A stretch of 28,043 nucleotides of DNA from Firmicutes bacterium CAG:582 (GCA_000435515.1 FR884175.1:1-28043), one strand, 5' to 3'. Positions 15,514 through 24,555 are shown, numbered from the stretch's first letter. Notes: generated by a model not told the origin, from the letters alone. Made by a program: numbers and translations.

Positions 15514-16548
15514 ATGTGTAAGAGTTCAGTACTTTCCGAATTTACAACTATAACATATTTAATATTATGTTTAGCAATTCCAATTTTTTATTATATATAT
15601 TATAGAAATAAAGTTAAGAAAAATAAAAACTATGGTGTGTGTTTTATCAGGATGGTTATTATCTTCCTAGTATTATTAACTCCTAAATATATAGTTAAAT
15701 ATTTTTTCAAAGATGAATGCATAAATTGTATTATAAACAATGTATGTAAGGAAGATACTATGGAAAACGATAATTTAAAAACATCAACTACAACTAATAA
15801 AGTTAGTTCAACAATGGATAGAATAACTTCAACAGTTAGCACTTCAACTACGAGTAAAACTACTACTACTAAAAAAGTAACTGGCGATAAAGTTACTTAT
15901 GGTATGGTAAAGGAAATTGATGGTGAAAGAAAAGACGTTGGAATTTCTAGCAAAGGATATACAATCTATACAATTAATGGAGTTACATATGTTGATGGAT
16001 ATATGATTGTCAATAAAACATATACAGTGTCATCAGACTTTGTTCCAAAAGATACCTATAAACCAAGTGAAGGAAAAACAAATACATGTAATGATTGTAT
16101 AAACAATACAGTTTATAATGCTTGGAAAGTTATGCAAGCAGATGCTGCAAGTTTAGGTTTGAATATAAGAATAACTTCGGGTTATAGACCTTATCAAACT
16201 CAAAATTCAATATATAATCGATATGTTGCTCGTGACGGAAAAGAAAAAGCTGATACTTATTCTGCAAGACCTGGAAGTTCAGAGCATCAAACAGGATTAT
16301 GTTTTGACTTAAATTCAATAAGTGATGCTTTTGCTAATACTGCTGAAGGTCGCTGGGTTAATGAAAACGCTTATAAATATGGATTTATTATACGTTATCC
16401 AAAAAATAAAAATAATGAAACAGGTTATAAATATGAATCATGGCATCTAAGATACGTTGGAACTGATCTTTCATATAAGTTATATAATAACGGAGATTGG
16501 ATATCAATGGAATCATACTTTGGTTTAACAAGCAAATATAGTGATTAA
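15514..16548 (+). CDS. D-alanyl-D-alanine carboxypeptidase, VanY type (peptidase M15B), membrane anchored
   Basis: Zinc enzymes of this family trim the terminal D-Ala from peptidoglycan stem peptides. Two hydrophobic segments (about residues 11-30 and 42-65) anchor it, followed by a Thr/Ser-rich stalk (about 90-128) and the catalytic domain (about 180-335). The M15 signature is intact: SGYRPYQTQ, then H258-x6-D265 in SSEHQTGLCFDLN, and E308-S-W-H311 in ESWHLRYVG. The start follows GAGG by five bases, eight bases after the Lys/Thr-rich gene, so the two form an operon. No vancomycin-resistance ligase or sensor genes are nearby, so this is most likely a housekeeping wall enzyme. Confidence 0.93.
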   Translation: MCKSSVLSEFTTITYLILCLAIPIFYYIYYRNKVKKNKNYGVCFIRMVIIFLVLLTPKYIVKYFFKDECINCIINNVCKEDTMENDNLKTSTTTNKVSSTMDRITSTVSTSTTSKTTTTKKVTGDKVTYGMVKEIDGERKDVGISSKGYTIYTINGVTYVDGYMIVNKTYTVSSDFVPKDTYKPSEGKTNTCNDCINNTVYNAWKVMQADAASLGLNIRITSGYRPYQTQNSIYNRYVARDGKEKADTYSARPGSSEHQTGLCFDLNSISDAFANTAEGRWVNENAYKYGFIIRYPKNKNNETGYKYESWHLRYVGTDLSYKLYNNGDWISMESYFGLTSKYSD

Positions 16549-16577
16549 GTGATACATTTGTATCACTTTTTATTTTG
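16547..16577 (+). terminator. Terminator of the VanY-like gene
   Basis: Perfect 9-bp stem AAGTGATAC/GTATCACTT with an ATTT loop, then TTTATTTT. The last two bases of the TAA stop begin the stem. Confidence 0.9.
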
Positions 16578-16579
16578 CC

Positions 16580-16592
16580 TTTATGTTATAAT
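16580..16592 (+). promoter_or_regulatory. Extended -10 promoter of addBA
   Basis: TTTATGTTATAAT, identical to the block before the gene at 14825; -10 at 16587-16592. It places the transcript start close to the addB ribosome site. No good -35. Confidence 0.55.
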
Positions 16593-16609
16593 TGTTATTA
16601 GGTGATACT

Positions 16610-18955
16610 ATGGACTTTTTAAACTCAATTGAGGATAATTCTATTCTAATAATAGATAACAATATTAAATTTAAAGTGTTAGATTATATCAACGAACATA
16701 AAATATTAAAATCAATAAAACTTATGAGCTTTACCGAGTTAAAAAAAGGCTTGTTTTTTGATTATTCAAATGAAGCAATCTTTCATGTTATGAGAAAATT
16801 TAATCTTGATTATGATCTTGCAAGAAAATATATTATGAATCTTTATTACTTAGAAGATAAGACTTATGACAATCCTAAATATAAGTTTTTATGTGAAATT
16901 AAAGATTTTTTAAACGAATTAAAGTTACTTATTAAAGATCCTTTATTTAAATCCTTGCTGGAAAGAAAAAAAATATATGTATATGGTTTTGATTATATAG
17001 ATTCTTTTAATAGATATATGTTGAGTATGCTAAATGACGTTACTATTTTGGAGCATCCTTGTAAAAATATTAAACATGAAGCAATAGAGTTTAACAATAT
17101 ACAAGATGAAATATCATATGTTGGAGAAAGGATAGCTGAGCTTATTTCCTCCGGTGTTAGCTTGGATAAAATATATATTGCAAATGTCGATGATTCATAC
17201 TTTTTTACTATGAAAAGAATATTTGGTTGTTTAGGAATACCTTATTATTTAAAAAGTGAAACTTGTGTTTATGATACAGCTATTGGAGAATATGCCATAA
17301 ATAATTTTAGTAATAATTTCTATTCTTTGCTTGCTAAAATAAAACTTAAATTTGATGTTGAGAATAATGAGTTTAACAATAAAGTTTATTTAAAAATAAA
17401 AAGTATTCTTGATACTTACTTTTGGGTTAAAGATGAGGATATATTAGATTTATTTATTGAGGAAACTAAAAGAGCTCGTATAGGAATTAATCATTATAAG
17501 AAAGAAATTACTACTACAGAACTTCTTAATAATGTATTTGCAGATGATGAGTATGTATTTCTAATAAACTTTAATCAAGGAAGTATTCCTAAAATAAAGA
17601 AAGACATTGATTACTTAAATGATGATATAAAGCCAGTTTTTTTAAGTAAAAGCTATGAATACAATCGTGATATAAAAGTTTCTTTATTGAAGTGTATATC
17701 TAATATAAAAAATTTAACTATTACATATAAAAAGAATACGGTTTCTGGAGAGATACTTCCATCTTCTTTAGTTGAAAGTGAATATATTTCAGTTATTAAG
17801 GGATTCATGACTATATCTGCATATTCAGACTTAAACAATAAAATTATTTTTGCTAACAAACTTGATAAATTAATAAAATTTAATGAACTTGACGATACTA
17901 CAATTGTTTTAAACAATAACTACAGCATTCCTTATAATGAATATAATCATAAATACAAAACTGTAAATAAAGATAAGTTAATAAATGCTATTGATGGTAA
18001 ACTTAATTTTTCATATTCTAATATTGAAAAATATTATGAGTGTCCTTTTAAATTTTATTTAAAAAGTATTCTTAAAATTGATGAATATAATGATACTTTG
18101 GATACTTTGATTGGAAACGCTTTTCATCATACCTTAGAGGTTTCTTTAAGAGATGATGTTGATCCTAGTATTGTATATGATGAATATATAAAGAATGTAG
18201 ATATGCCACTTAACAATAAAGATAAGTTTTTTATTAGTACTTTAAAAGAAGAAATATTATTTATTTATGATGTTATAAAAAAACAATATGAACATTTTAA
18301 TATAACTAGACAAGAATTTGAAGCAAGTAAGGTTTTAGAGGTAAAACATCCTTTTAATACAACTATTAAAGGATTTGTAGATAAAATTATTTATATGGAT
18401 AATAAAGCTTTTATAATTGATTATAAAACTGGTGGAGATAAAATAAATAGTAAATTATTTGAATTTGGTCTTAATCTACAATTACCAATTTATTTATACC
18501 TATTGAATGAACTCGAAGCCGATACTTCTGTTCAAGGTATTTATTTACAACATCTTTTAAGTCAAAAGAAAGTATTCTCTCTTGGTAACTCGGAACCAAA
18601 AGAACAAAGTTTACGTCTTGATGGAATTACATTTGGTCCACTTGAAAATATTAAAGATATGGATGATACGTATGAAAAATCAAGTGTTATTAAAGGGCTT
18701 GCTTATGATAAAGATGAATGTGATTTAAAATATGGAGCTAGAATTAAAACTCCAGAAGAAAAAGAAGAACTTAAGCTTTTAGTTAAAAATCGTATTGAAG
18801 AATGTATAACTAATGTATGTGATGGTAAGTTTGAGATAAGACCGGTAAAAATCGAAAAACTAGTTGATGGATGTAACTTTTGTCCGTATAAAGATATATG
18901 TTTTAAAGTACCAAGCGATTATGAAATAAAAGAAATTAAAGGAGATGATGAGTAA
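16610..18955 (+). CDS. addB: AddB-like helicase-nuclease subunit, compact form
   Basis: AddB partners AddA in the double-strand-break resection enzyme of Bacillota (RecBCD counterpart). The C-terminal PD-(D/E)XK nuclease is intact: YYECPFKFYL and GNAFHHTLE, then GFVDK with D591 and IIDYK with D604 and K606. The 4Fe-4S cysteine set is complete: C478, then C755-x2-C758-x5-C764. At 781 residues it is much shorter than B. subtilis AddB (about 1160), and no N-terminal Walker A like GRSGSGKT is visible, so the N-terminal part is a reduced, non-ATPase helicase-like scaffold. The ATG at 16610 has TTAGGTGATACT upstream, identical to uvrA. Its TAA overlaps the addA ATG by one base (TAATG). Confidence 0.92.
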   Translation: MDFLNSIEDNSILIIDNNIKFKVLDYINEHKILKSIKLMSFTELKKGLFFDYSNEAIFHVMRKFNLDYDLARKYIMNLYYLEDKTYDNPKYKFLCEIKDFLNELKLLIKDPLFKSLLERKKIYVYGFDYIDSFNRYMLSMLNDVTILEHPCKNIKHEAIEFNNIQDEISYVGERIAELISSGVSLDKIYIANVDDSYFFTMKRIFGCLGIPYYLKSETCVYDTAIGEYAINNFSNNFYSLLAKIKLKFDVENNEFNNKVYLKIKSILDTYFWVKDEDILDLFIEETKRARIGINHYKKEITTTELLNNVFADDEYVFLINFNQGSIPKIKKDIDYLNDDIKPVFLSKSYEYNRDIKVSLLKCISNIKNLTITYKKNTVSGEILPSSLVESEYISVIKGFMTISAYSDLNNKIIFANKLDKLIKFNELDDTTIVLNNNYSIPYNEYNHKYKTVNKDKLINAIDGKLNFSYSNIEKYYECPFKFYLKSILKIDEYNDTLDTLIGNAFHHTLEVSLRDDVDPSIVYDEYIKNVDMPLNNKDKFFISTLKEEILFIYDVIKKQYEHFNITRQEFEASKVLEVKHPFNTTIKGFVDKIIYMDNKAFIIDYKTGGDKINSKLFEFGLNLQLPIYLYLLNELEADTSVQGIYLQHLLSQKKVFSLGNSEPKEQSLRLDGITFGPLENIKDMDDTYEKSSVIKGLAYDKDECDLKYGARIKTPEEKEELKLLVKNRIEECITNVCDGKFEIRPVKIEKLVDGCNFCPYKDICFKVPSDYEIKEIKGDDE

Positions 18956-21900
18956 TGCCAAATTTAACAGAAAAACAAAGTTTAGCCGTAAATAAAAGTA
19001 ATACTAATATCATCGTATCCGCTGGTGCTGGTTCTGGTAAAACAACCGTTTTAAAAACTAGAGTTGAAAGATTGCTTACTGAGGGAGTTAATATTGATGA
19101 ACTTATAATATTAACATTTACTAATGCGGCTGCTGCCGAAATGAAAGATCGTATAAGAAAAGTCATAAAGAAAAATAAAAATATTGCCCACATGGAAGAG
19201 TTTGTTGATTCAGCTTACATAACTACTTTTGATTCATTTGCTCAAAGTATGGTTAAAAAATATGCTAATGTTTTAAATATAAGTGATCAATTCACAATAA
19301 TTGATTCCAATATTGTTAATTTAGAGATCGATAAAATCATTGATGAAATATTTGAAAATAAGTATGTAAGTGATGAAAACTTCTGTAAGTTTATTCGTGA
19401 GCAAACTTTAAAAAATGATAAACAAATTAGAAACAGTATTAAATCCGTTTATAAAAGTATGCAAAATAAAATAGACTTAGAAGGATTTTTAGATAGCTAT
19501 ATGGATACTTTTTATAGTGAGGATTTTGTAAACCAAGCATTTGCTTCTTTTGAAGACTATATATTTAATTTAAGAGATGATGTATTAGAACTAATAAGCA
19601 AGCTTAACGATTATGCTTTACCAGAGATAGTTGAAAAAAATGAAAAGTCGGTTGCTGAATTTGCAGAGGCAAGTTCTTATGATGAACTTCTTGATACTTT
19701 ATCATTTAGACTAGCTCAAAGTCGAAATGGAGCTTATGACGATGAAGCTAAAGAAATTTCACCGAAAATTTCAGATGCTCGAAAGAAATTAAAACTAGCT
19801 TGTTCTTTTGGTGATAAAAAAATGTTGATAAATAATTACTTATCAACAAAAGATTATGCTTATTGTGTCATCGATATTTTAAAGACATTACATGAAAAAC
19901 TACAAGAGTATAAGAAAGAAAAGAACGCTTATGAGTTTATAGATATAGCTTTAAAAGCGATTGAATTAGTAAGAGATCATGAAGATGTAAGAAATGAAAT
20001 TAAGTATAAAACTAAGGAAATTATGATTGATGAATATCAAGATACAAATGATATTCAAGAAGAATTTATTTCTTATATTCAAAACAATAATGTTTATATG
20101 GTTGGTGATATAAAACAATCTATTTATCGCTTTAGAAACGCTAATCCTTATATATTTAAAACTAAGTATGATAACTATAAATTAGAGAATAATGGGTTTA
20201 AAATTGATTTAATGGAAAACTTTCGTTCAAGAAACAGTGTTGTTACAATTATAAATAATATATTTTCTAAAATCATGTCTGATGATATAGGTGGATGTGA
20301 TTATAAAAAAGAACACATGATGATTTATGGAAATAAGGCTTATGATGCATCTAATGATGAATACTATAGAACTTCCATTTTAACTTATGATGATACATGT
20401 AAATATTCTCGTGTTGAAAAAGAAGCATTTATCATTGCTAATGATATAAAAAAACATATTAAAAATAAAGAACAAGTTACTTATTATAAAGATGATAAGA
20501 TGTGTACTAGAGATATAGACTTTAAAGATTTTACCATATTGATTGATAAATCAACATCATTTGATGATTTTAAGAAGATATTAGAAGCAAATAATATTCC
20601 CACTACAATAAAGAAAGATATCAATATTAAAGATGAAGATGAAATTCATTTACTTAAGAATATTATTACATTGATTATAAAAATTAGAAGACACGTATTT
20701 GATTCGGAATTTAGCCATGCTTTTGCAAGTATTGCAAGATCATATTTATATGAAATGGATGACGATGAGTTATTTGATATCATTATAAACAAAAAGTTTG
20801 AAGAATCTGATATTTATTCTAAATGTTTAAACATTTCTAAGGAAATAGATGCTTTATCCAATCGTGATATTCTTAGTAGAATAATAACTGATTTTGATTT
20901 TTATACAAAACTTCTAAGAGTTGATAATATCAATGAACGTCTTATAAAGATGGAATATTTTGTTAATAACTCAACAGATTTAAACAAGTTTGGTATGAAT
21001 ATCTATGCCTTAAATGATTATTTTGATCAAATACTTGAAGATAAAAGTGAAATAAAGATGAAGATTAGTTCTGGAGATGATAATTCAGTTAAGATTATGA
21101 CAATTCATACTTCTAAAGGATTAGAGTTTCCATATGTTTATCTACCTATGTTAACATCTAATTTTTATAAATCTCCAAGTAAAGATTTATTTAGTTTATC
21201 AAATAGTTATGGTATACTTTTGCCTTTTTATAATAATGGTGTCGGTACTTCCTTTGTTTCTACAGTTTCTACTGTTAACGAAATGAAAGAAACCTTATCT
21301 GAAAAAATTAGATTATATTATGTAGCTTTAACAAGAGCTAAAGAAAAAGTTATAATGGTTTCTCCACACTTAGAGGTTCCAAACATCAATAAAGTATCAT
21401 CATTGTTAAAATTTAAAAGTTTTGCAGAGATTATAAATTCCCTTGGATTATCTGAATTAGAAGAAAAAGTCGATATGGAAACATTGGAGATTAATAAGAA
21501 TTATAATGTTATTAAACTAAGCAATTATAAAGAAAAGATTCCTAAGAGTGAAGTAATAATTCATACAAAAAATTTAAATATTGAGAATCAAATGTTAGAA
21601 AATAAGCACTTTTCAAAAGCAATAAATACTATAATTGATGACGATTTAAGAAAGAAACTTGATTTTGGTACTTTTATGCATTATGTTTTTGAAGTATATG
21701 ATTTTAAAAATAACAATTTAGATACTCTTCCAATTGGAGATGTTGAAAAGAAGAAGGTTATAAACTTTTTAAAACATGATGAGGTAAAAAATATAAGAAA
21801 TGCTAAAATATATAAAGAACATGAAATTCGTTTTACTGATGGTGAAAATACATATCATGGATTTATTGATTTACTTTTAGAGTATGATGATCATTTTGAT

Positions 21901-22050
21901 ATAATAGACTACAAACTTTCTAATCTTGAAAGCGATGAATATAAGATTCAACTTGATGGATATAAAAAGTATATAGAAGAAAATTATTTAAAACCAACAA
22001 ATATTTATTTATATTCAATAAATAAAGACATATTTAAGAAACTTGATTAA
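18955..22050 (+). CDS. addA: ATP-dependent helicase/nuclease subunit A (AddA)
   Basis: A superfamily 1 helicase fused to a RecB-type nuclease; with AddB it unwinds and resects broken DNA to feed RecA. Walker A AGAGSGKT at 23-30, Walker B IDEYQDTND with D359/E360, VGDIKQSIYRFRNA, IHTSKGLEFPYVYLP and YYVALTRAKEKV are all intact. The C-terminal nuclease has FGTFMHYVFE, GFIDLL with D972, and IIDYK with D985 and K987. At 1031 residues it is shorter than B. subtilis AddA (about 1230) but has every core motif. It starts within the addB stop (TAATG), with GGAGATGATG upstream, so the subunits are coupled. A terminator begins at its stop codon. Confidence 0.97.
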   Translation: MPNLTEKQSLAVNKSNTNIIVSAGAGSGKTTVLKTRVERLLTEGVNIDELIILTFTNAAAAEMKDRIRKVIKKNKNIAHMEEFVDSAYITTFDSFAQSMVKKYANVLNISDQFTIIDSNIVNLEIDKIIDEIFENKYVSDENFCKFIREQTLKNDKQIRNSIKSVYKSMQNKIDLEGFLDSYMDTFYSEDFVNQAFASFEDYIFNLRDDVLELISKLNDYALPEIVEKNEKSVAEFAEASSYDELLDTLSFRLAQSRNGAYDDEAKEISPKISDARKKLKLACSFGDKKMLINNYLSTKDYAYCVIDILKTLHEKLQEYKKEKNAYEFIDIALKAIELVRDHEDVRNEIKYKTKEIMIDEYQDTNDIQEEFISYIQNNNVYMVGDIKQSIYRFRNANPYIFKTKYDNYKLENNGFKIDLMENFRSRNSVVTIINNIFSKIMSDDIGGCDYKKEHMMIYGNKAYDASNDEYYRTSILTYDDTCKYSRVEKEAFIIANDIKKHIKNKEQVTYYKDDKMCTRDIDFKDFTILIDKSTSFDDFKKILEANNIPTTIKKDINIKDEDEIHLLKNIITLIIKIRRHVFDSEFSHAFASIARSYLYEMDDDELFDIIINKKFEESDIYSKCLNISKEIDALSNRDILSRIITDFDFYTKLLRVDNINERLIKMEYFVNNSTDLNKFGMNIYALNDYFDQILEDKSEIKMKISSGDDNSVKIMTIHTSKGLEFPYVYLPMLTSNFYKSPSKDLFSLSNSYGILLPFYNNGVGTSFVSTVSTVNEMKETLSEKIRLYYVALTRAKEKVIMVSPHLEVPNINKVSSLLKFKSFAEIINSLGLSELEEKVDMETLEINKNYNVIKLSNYKEKIPKSEVIIHTKNLNIENQMLENKHFSKAINTIIDDDLRKKLDFGTFMHYVFEVYDFKNNNLDTLPIGDVEKKKVINFLKHDEVKNIRNAKIYKEHEIRFTDGENTYHGFIDLLLEYDDHFDIIDYKLSNLESDEYKIQLDGYKKYIEENYLKPTNIYLYSINKDIFKKLD

Positions 22051-22074
22051 GAAGAAGAAATTCTTCTTTTTTTT
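22049..22074 (+). terminator. Terminator of addBA
   Basis: Stem AAGAAGAA/TTCTTCTT with a GAAA loop, followed by six further T. The last two bases of the addA TAA form the start of the stem. Confidence 0.85.
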
Positions 22075-22102
22075 GTTAATATATTTATTAGGAGGGAAAT
22101 AT

Positions 22103-23473
22103 ATGGAAGTATTTGGGATTAATTTAGACGATGCTCAAGTGGGTGCAATTAAGGATGATGCTAAAACTGTTATAGTATCAGCTGGTGCTGGTTCTGGTAA
22201 AACTCAAACAATTTTAGGTAAAGTAAAATATTTAATTGAGGAGAAGAACGTAAAAGAGAATGAAATTTTATGTATATCTTTAACCAATGAAACCGTTAAT
22301 AATTTAAAAGTTAAACTAGATAAAATGAATTATAAAGTAGATGTAATGACTTTTCATAAATTAGGTTTATCTTTAATGGATGAGAAGATGAACATTGTAA
22401 ATGATAATTATTTAAACTTTATAATTGATGAATATATGCTTTCGTATATAAGAAATAATAAACTAAGAAATAAAACATTTAAAAGAATATTTTTTACAGA
22501 AAGCAATATGGATAGTGTCATGAAGACACAAGATTATTTGGAATTAAAGAAAGTGATGATAACATTCATTAAATATATTAAAAGTAATGATTTAGATATT
22601 AGAAAAATAAAAATTAAACATATTGGTTATATAAATCGAGAAATATTAAGAATGATATTTGAAATATATATAATATATACAGAAGAATTAAGTTCAAGCG
22701 GTAAAATAGATTTTGATGATATGATAAAAAATTCATCTTGTAAAAAAGTTTATGTTAATTATAAATATATAATTATTGATGAATTTCAGGATACAAGTGT
22801 ATTAAGGCTAAATCTAATTAGAAATATAATGAAATATAACGATATAAAACTATTTTTAGTTGGCGATGATTGGCAAAGTATTTATGCTTTTTCTGGATGT
22901 ACCTTAGATATTTTTGTTAACATAAGTAAGTATTTAGATAATGTTAGTTATCATCAGTTGAAATATACTTACCGAAACTCTCAGGAACTAATTACTGCAA
23001 GTGGTAAGTTTGTTATGAAAAATAAGTATCAACTTATAAAGGATATAATATCATATATCCATGAAGATAAACCAATTGTTATTTTATATAATTGTCAAAT
23101 TAATGATATTTTAAAATATATAAAAGGTGATGTTATGATTATCGGAAGATGTAATAAAGACATAGAAAACATTCAATGGGAAAACAAATATACAATTCAT
23201 AAATCTAAAGGACTTGAAGCAGATAATGTAATACTTGTTAACTCAGATAATATTCCCTTTAAACACAAAAGTCATGTGCTTCTTGATTATTTTTTAAAAA
23301 CTAATGAAGGAATTAAATATCCAGAAGAACGAAGACTTTTTTATGTTGCACTTACAAGAACTAAGAAAAAAATTTATATTATGGTTAATAATCGTGAAAG
23401 CATTTTTATTCGTGAGTTAAGAAAAAATTATAAAGAATTTATTACAATAAAAAAGAATGGTAAACCATTCTAA
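22103..23473 (+). CDS. Miniature superfamily 1 helicase, helicase IV-like
   Basis: A 456-residue UvrD/Rep-class helicase with all core motifs: Walker A AGAGSGKT (27-34), IIDEFQDTS with D226/E227, VGDDWQSIYAFSG from about 253, YTYRNSQELI, IHKSKGLEADNVILV and RRLFYVALTRTKKKI. The GDDWQ...FSG block recalls E. coli helicase IV (HelD). It is far shorter than UvrD, Rep or HelD (about 670-720). The distance between YRNSQ and IHKSKG is only about 75 residues, so the 2B subdomain seems almost absent. The ATG at 22103 follows AGGAGGG; upstream in-frame codons lie in the addA terminator. Its stop overlaps the convergent rubrerythrin stop. No nuclease domain is seen. A repair role beside addAB is inference. 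Confidence 0.9.
   Translation: MEVFGINLDDAQVGAIKDDAKTVIVSAGAGSGKTQTILGKVKYLIEEKNVKENEILCISLTNETVNNLKVKLDKMNYKVDVMTFHKLGLSLMDEKMNIVNDNYLNFIIDEYMLSYIRNNKLRNKTFKRIFFTESNMDSVMKTQDYLELKKVMITFIKYIKSNDLDIRKIKIKHIGYINREILRMIFEIYIIYTEELSSSGKIDFDDMIKNSSCKKVYVNYKYIIIDEFQDTSVLRLNLIRNIMKYNDIKLFLVGDDWQSIYAFSGCTLDIFVNISKYLDNVSYHQLKYTYRNSQELITASGKFVMKNKYQLIKDIISYIHEDKPIVILYNCQINDILKYIKGDVMIIGRCNKDIENIQWENKYTIHKSKGLEADNVILVNSDNIPFKHKSHVLLDYFLKTNEGIKYPEERRLFYVALTRTKKKIYIMVNNRESIFIRELRKNYKEFITIKKNGKPF
23446..23471 (-). terminator. Terminator of rubrerythrin, embedded in the opposing helicase gene
   Basis: Minus-strand stem AGAATGG/CCATTCT with a TTTA loop, then TTTTTTATT. It lies in the last codons of the plus-strand helicase gene and covers parts of both stop codons. 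Confidence 0.8.
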
Positions 23474-24009
23474 TAATTTTCAGCTTTAATTTCAAAGAAG
23501 CTTTGTGGATGATTACATACTGGACAAACTTCTGGAGCTGAGGCACCAATGCAAATGTGTCCACAGTTTCTACATTTCCAAATACGATCGCCGTCTTTAG
23601 AGAATACTAGACCACCCTCAATATTTTCAATAAGTTTTCTATATCTAGCTTCATGTTCTTTTTCAATTGCTGCTACGCCTTCAAATAACTCAGCAATTCT
23701 ATCAAAGCCTTCGGCTTTTGCAGTTTTAGCAAATTCATCATACATGTCAGTCCACTCATAGTTTTCACCTTCAGCTGCTGCATATAGGTTTTTAAGCGTA
23801 GATGGAATTTCTCCTCCATTCAATTCTTTAAACCATAGTTTTGCATGTTCTTTTTCATTGTTAGCAGTTTCTTCAAAAATAGCTGCTATTTGTTCATAGC
23901 CATCCTTTTTAGCCTTGCTAGCAAAATATGTATATTTATTTCTTGCTTGACTTTCTCCTGCGAAAGCAGTCATTAAATTTTGTTCTGTTTTACTTCCTTT
24001 TAATTCCAT
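23470..24009 (-). CDS. rbr: Rubrerythrin
   Basis: A non-haem di-iron peroxidase that detoxifies hydrogen peroxide in anaerobes and microaerophiles. The ferritin-like four-helix domain carries E19 (GESQARNKY), E52-x2-H55 (NEKEHAKLWF) and E116/H119 (IEKEHEARY); the C-terminal rubredoxin-like domain binds iron through C146-x2-C149 and C162-x2-C165. The 179 residues fit the family. AAAGGAG precedes the ATG; the promoter overlaps a PerR-box-like palindrome. It is convergent with the mini-helicase, with stop codons overlapping by two bases. Confidence 0.97.
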   Translation of the reverse strand: MELKGSKTEQNLMTAFAGESQARNKYTYFASKAKKDGYEQIAAIFEETANNEKEHAKLWFKELNGGEIPSTLKNLYAAAEGENYEWTDMYDEFAKTAKAEGFDRIAELFEGVAAIEKEHEARYRKLIENIEGGLVFSKDGDRIWKCRNCGHICIGASAPEVCPVCNHPQSFFEIKAENY

Positions 24010-24023
24010 AATTTTCTCCTTTT

Positions 24024-24038
24024 CTTTAATTATTATAA
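24024..24038 (-). promoter_or_regulatory. Candidate PerR box at the rubrerythrin promoter
   Basis: The plus strand reads CTTTAATTATTATAA; the PerR consensus TTATAATNATTATAA is matched at 12 of 14 fixed positions, with one perfect half-site. It covers the -10 and predicted transcript start of rubrerythrin. The AT-rich background makes chance matches easy. Confidence 0.4.
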
Positions 24039-24044
24039 CATAAA
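24032..24044 (-). promoter_or_regulatory. Extended -10 promoter of rubrerythrin
   Basis: The minus strand reads TTTATGTTATAAT, the same 13-base block found before addB and before the gene at 14825. The -10 is at 24032-24037. Confidence 0.6.
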
Positions 24045-24062
24045 TTTGTTATTATAAAGTAT

Positions 24063-24088
24063 AAAAAAACAACTTTTTACAGTTGTTT
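24063..24088 (-). terminator. Terminator of the DUF4870-like gene
   Basis: Minus-strand stem AAACAACT/AGTTGTTT with a six-base loop, followed by four T. It lies 12 bases past the stop and before the rubrerythrin promoter. Confidence 0.8.
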
Positions 24089-24099
24089 AAAAAGTATAA

Positions 24100-24555
24100 T
24101 TACTTTTTAATAATTTTAATTTGGTTTACTATTGGTAATTCTTTTGCTTTATCTTGACAAGCATTTACAATTCCAATGATAGCAAGTACAGTAAACCCAA
24201 GTCCGATTATAGAAAGTGGAACTGTTACCCACCATGGAGTTACATTACAAGTTACTCCAAAAGCATCAGCAAGACTTCCGTAGTATCCTGCTCCACAACT
24301 ACCTTTTACTTTGATAACTGATGTAAGAATTCCATAAAGAACTGAATAAATCATTTCTAAAATAAATAGGTTTAATCCTTGAACTGCATGATATCTAACA
24401 TAAGCATTTTTCTTTTCTGTTAGATATGGAATCAAAGATAAAATTCCTATATAAGAAAGAACTGCCATTCCCTTTCCAGATTCGATATCCTTTTTATCAA
24501 AGTTATTAGTTTCATCTTTTACGTCCATAAAAGATTTTTCTTCATTCTTTGCCAT
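24100..24555 (-). CDS. DUF4870/Tic20-like small membrane protein
   Basis: A 151-residue protein with a charged N terminus (about 27 residues), then three or four membrane segments. GMAVLSYIGILSLIPYL followed by YVRYHAVQGLNLFI is the hallmark of the DUF4870 group, widespread in Bacillota and of unknown function. Two cysteines (in GSCGAGYYG and VTCNVTP) sit in the presumed outer loop and could form a disulfide. AAAGGAG precedes the ATG. It appears to be a single-gene unit with its own promoter and terminator. Confidence 0.85.
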   Translation of the reverse strand: MAKNEEKSFMDVKDETNNFDKKDIESGKGMAVLSYIGILSLIPYLTEKKNAYVRYHAVQGLNLFILEMIYSVLYGILTSVIKVKGSCGAGYYGSLADAFGVTCNVTPWWVTVPLSIIGLGFTVLAIIGIVNACQDKAKELPIVNQIKIIKK

